Shown here piece by piece: positions 62,080 to 64,000 of a stretch of 64,000 bases of DNA. The notes below the pieces were generated by a model. It searched no databases, had not been told where the DNA came from, and was given only the letters and a program-made list of their open reading frames with translations. Every line of letters starts with the position of its first letter. Within the stretch, counting starts at the first letter, position 1. Both the position numbers and the translations under genes were made by a program. The DNA is from Mucilaginibacter sp. (GTDB lineage Bacteria > Bacteroidota > Bacteroidia > Sphingobacteriales > Sphingobacteriaceae): assembly GCF_028288185.1 (NCBI RefSeq), contig NZ_JAQBOF010000029.1, positions 1 through 64,000 on the forward strand, in the 5' to 3' direction.

Positions 62080-63090
62080 TTAAACTTTAGCTGTTTTTAC
62101 AGTTTTAATAATAACTGCAGCTACTTTATATGGATCGGCAGCCGAGTTAGGACGACGATCTTCTAAGTAACCACTCCAGTTATGATCTACAGCGTAAAGT
62201 GGGATACGGATAGAAGCACCACGATCTGATACACCATAGCTAAAGTCAGTTATAGATGCAGTTTCGTGTTTACCGGTTAAGCGTTGATCGTTATCAGCAC
62301 CATAAACCGCGATACACTCAGCAACAGCAGGGCGGAAAGACTCGCAAACTGCTTTAAATTTAGCTTCGCTGTTAGCAGTACGTAATAACGTATTTGAGAA
62401 GTTAGCGTGCATACCAGAACCATTCCAGTCTAATTGACCCAATGGTTTGCAATGCCAGTTAATAGCAACGCCATAGCTTTCGCCTATTCTTTCTAATAAA
62501 TAACGTGCAACCCAAATTTGGTCACCGGCTTCTTTAGCGCCTTTAGCAAAGATCTGGAATTCCCATTGTCCTGCGGCAACTTCTCCGTTGATACCTTCAA
62601 CGTTTAAGCCAGCTTCTAAACATACGTCTAAATGCTCTTCAACAATTTCACGACCGTAAGCATTGTTAGCACCTACCGAACAGTAATAAGGGCCTTGCGG
62701 TGCAGGGTAACCACCAGCCGGGAAACCAAGAGGTTTATCTGTTTTTGGATCCCATAAGAAATACTCTTGCTCAAAACCAAACCAAAAATCATTATCATCA
62801 TCCTGGATAAGCGCACGGCCGTTTGACTCATGTGGTTTACCTTTTGAATCTAATACTTCGCACATTACTAAGTAAGCGCTTTTTCTTTGAGGATCAGGGC
62901 ATGTAAAAACTGGTTTTAAAATACAATCTGACGAACCACCCGGTGCTTGCTCAGTTGAAGAACCATCAAAGCTCCAGTTTTCCAGATCTTCTACCTTACC
63001 GCTAAATTCTTTAACGATTTTTGTTTTGCTTCTAAGGCTTTGAGTTGGTTTGTATCCATCAAGCCAGATGTACTCGAGTTTTGTTGCCAT
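62080..63090 (-). CDS. Glutamine synthetase, type II (eukaryotic-like)
   Basis: The 336-residue size and motifs fit GS-II: EYIWLDGYKPTQSLRSKTKIVKEF, ENWSFDGSSTEQAPGGSSDCILKPV, FGFEQEYFLWDPKT, CSVGANNAYGREIVEEHLDVCLEAGLNVEGINGEVAAGQWEFQI, KPLGQLDWNGSGMHANFSNTLLRT, and NDQRLTGKHETASITDFSYGVSDRGASIRIPL. It makes glutamine from glutamate and ammonia. It is shorter than GS-I and lacks the adenylylation Tyr region. It has its own promoter and terminator. Confidence 0.93.
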   Translation of the reverse strand: MATKLEYIWLDGYKPTQSLRSKTKIVKEFSGKVEDLENWSFDGSSTEQAPGGSSDCILKPVFTCPDPQRKSAYLVMCEVLDSKGKPHESNGRALIQDDDNDFWFGFEQEYFLWDPKTDKPLGFPAGGYPAPQGPYYCSVGANNAYGREIVEEHLDVCLEAGLNVEGINGEVAAGQWEFQIFAKGAKEAGDQIWVARYLLERIGESYGVAINWHCKPLGQLDWNGSGMHANFSNTLLRTANSEAKFKAVCESFRPAVAECIAVYGADNDQRLTGKHETASITDFSYGVSDRGASIRIPLYAVDHNWSGYLEDRRPNSAADPYKVAAVIIKTVKTAKV

Positions 63091-63159
63091 GTTTTTAAAT
63101 TATTTTGTAAAGTTTGATTCGGATAATGCTTTTAATCGCATTGATTATGTTTATGGTAG

Positions 63160-63192
63160 CAAATTTATATTATTATTTCTATTTTTTGCAAA
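63160..63192 (-). promoter_or_regulatory. Promoter of the type II glutamine synthetase gene
   Basis: Minus strand TTTG (63192-63189), a 21-base spacer, then TAAATTTG (63167-63160) match the -33/-7 Bacteroidota consensus. The leader before the ATG is about 65 bases. Confidence 0.6.

Positions 63193-64000
<808 letters not shown>

Overview
The window looks like a chromosomal segment of a Bacteroidota bacterium, most likely Sphingobacteriaceae and close to Mucilaginibacter or Pedobacter. This is inferred from the type IX secretion C-terminal domain at the left edge, from TAnnTTTG-type promoter boxes without clear Shine-Dalgarno sites, from a flexirubin-type pigment cluster with a Flavobacterium-like tyrosine ammonia-lyase, and from lipoproteins and overall composition. 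No rRNA, complete tRNA, CRISPR array, integrase or transposase was seen.

Layout. 1-1.7 kb: the 3' end of a large T9SS-exported MBG-repeat protein. 2.0-6.8 kb: a small, more GC-rich block (RibD/DHFR-like reductase; SulP transporter with two paralogous methyltransferases; divergent Crp/Fnr regulator) bracketed by two similar terminator-hairpin sequences and possibly acquired as a unit. 6.9-21.8 kb: ordinary accessory and metabolic genes. These are lipoproteins, a PAP2 phosphatase, an MBL-fold hydrolase, a GH2 enzyme, a GH71/99-like protein, a myo-inositol oxygenase plus Na+ symporter pair, a 2OG-Fe(II) oxygenase, a VOC protein, alanine dehydrogenase and a Lys/Ala-rich protein.

21.9-42.3 kb: a dialkylresorcinol/aryl-polyene (flexirubin-type) biosynthetic cluster in three transcription units. 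A right-hand minus operon runs from a CoA-ligase-like enzyme through tyrosine ammonia-lyase, FabG, dehydratases, two ketosynthases, a Cys-less ketosynthase-like partner and a degenerate ketosynthase-like protein. It should make and extend the aryl-polyene chain. A central plus operon carries DarA, DarB, a BtrH-like putative acyltransferase, an ABC exporter and a carrier protein. A left minus operon has an enoyl reductase, dehydratase, ketosynthase, carrier protein and phosphopantetheinyl transferase. Usual flexirubin partners (MMPL exporter, LolA-like carrier, glycosyl/acyltransferases) were not seen.

42.4-54.8 kb: a striking GAATCAC repeat array upstream of the pigment operon; an esterase; a short Pro-rich secreted protein; and a predicted 28-codon leader peptide ending Cys-His-Cys-Cys-Cys in front of a peroxiredoxin-like protein that contains no cysteine. 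Next comes a molybdenum-cofactor region (FdhF/YdeP-like oxidoreductase, FdhD, MoaD, MoaE, MoeB, MobA, MoaC, MoeA, MoaA) that is interrupted by a doubly frameshifted GxxExxY gene.

54.8-64 kb: aldose epimerase, HAD hydrolase, a kinase-fold protein, a PQQ/cytochrome c dehydrogenase, two different glutamine synthetase family proteins, a gamma-glutamylcyclotransferase, and the start of malate dehydrogenase at the right edge. The two most interesting signals are the Cys-rich leader peptide with the cysteine-free redoxin (44.1-44.9 kb) and the GAATCAC array (42.39-42.60 kb).
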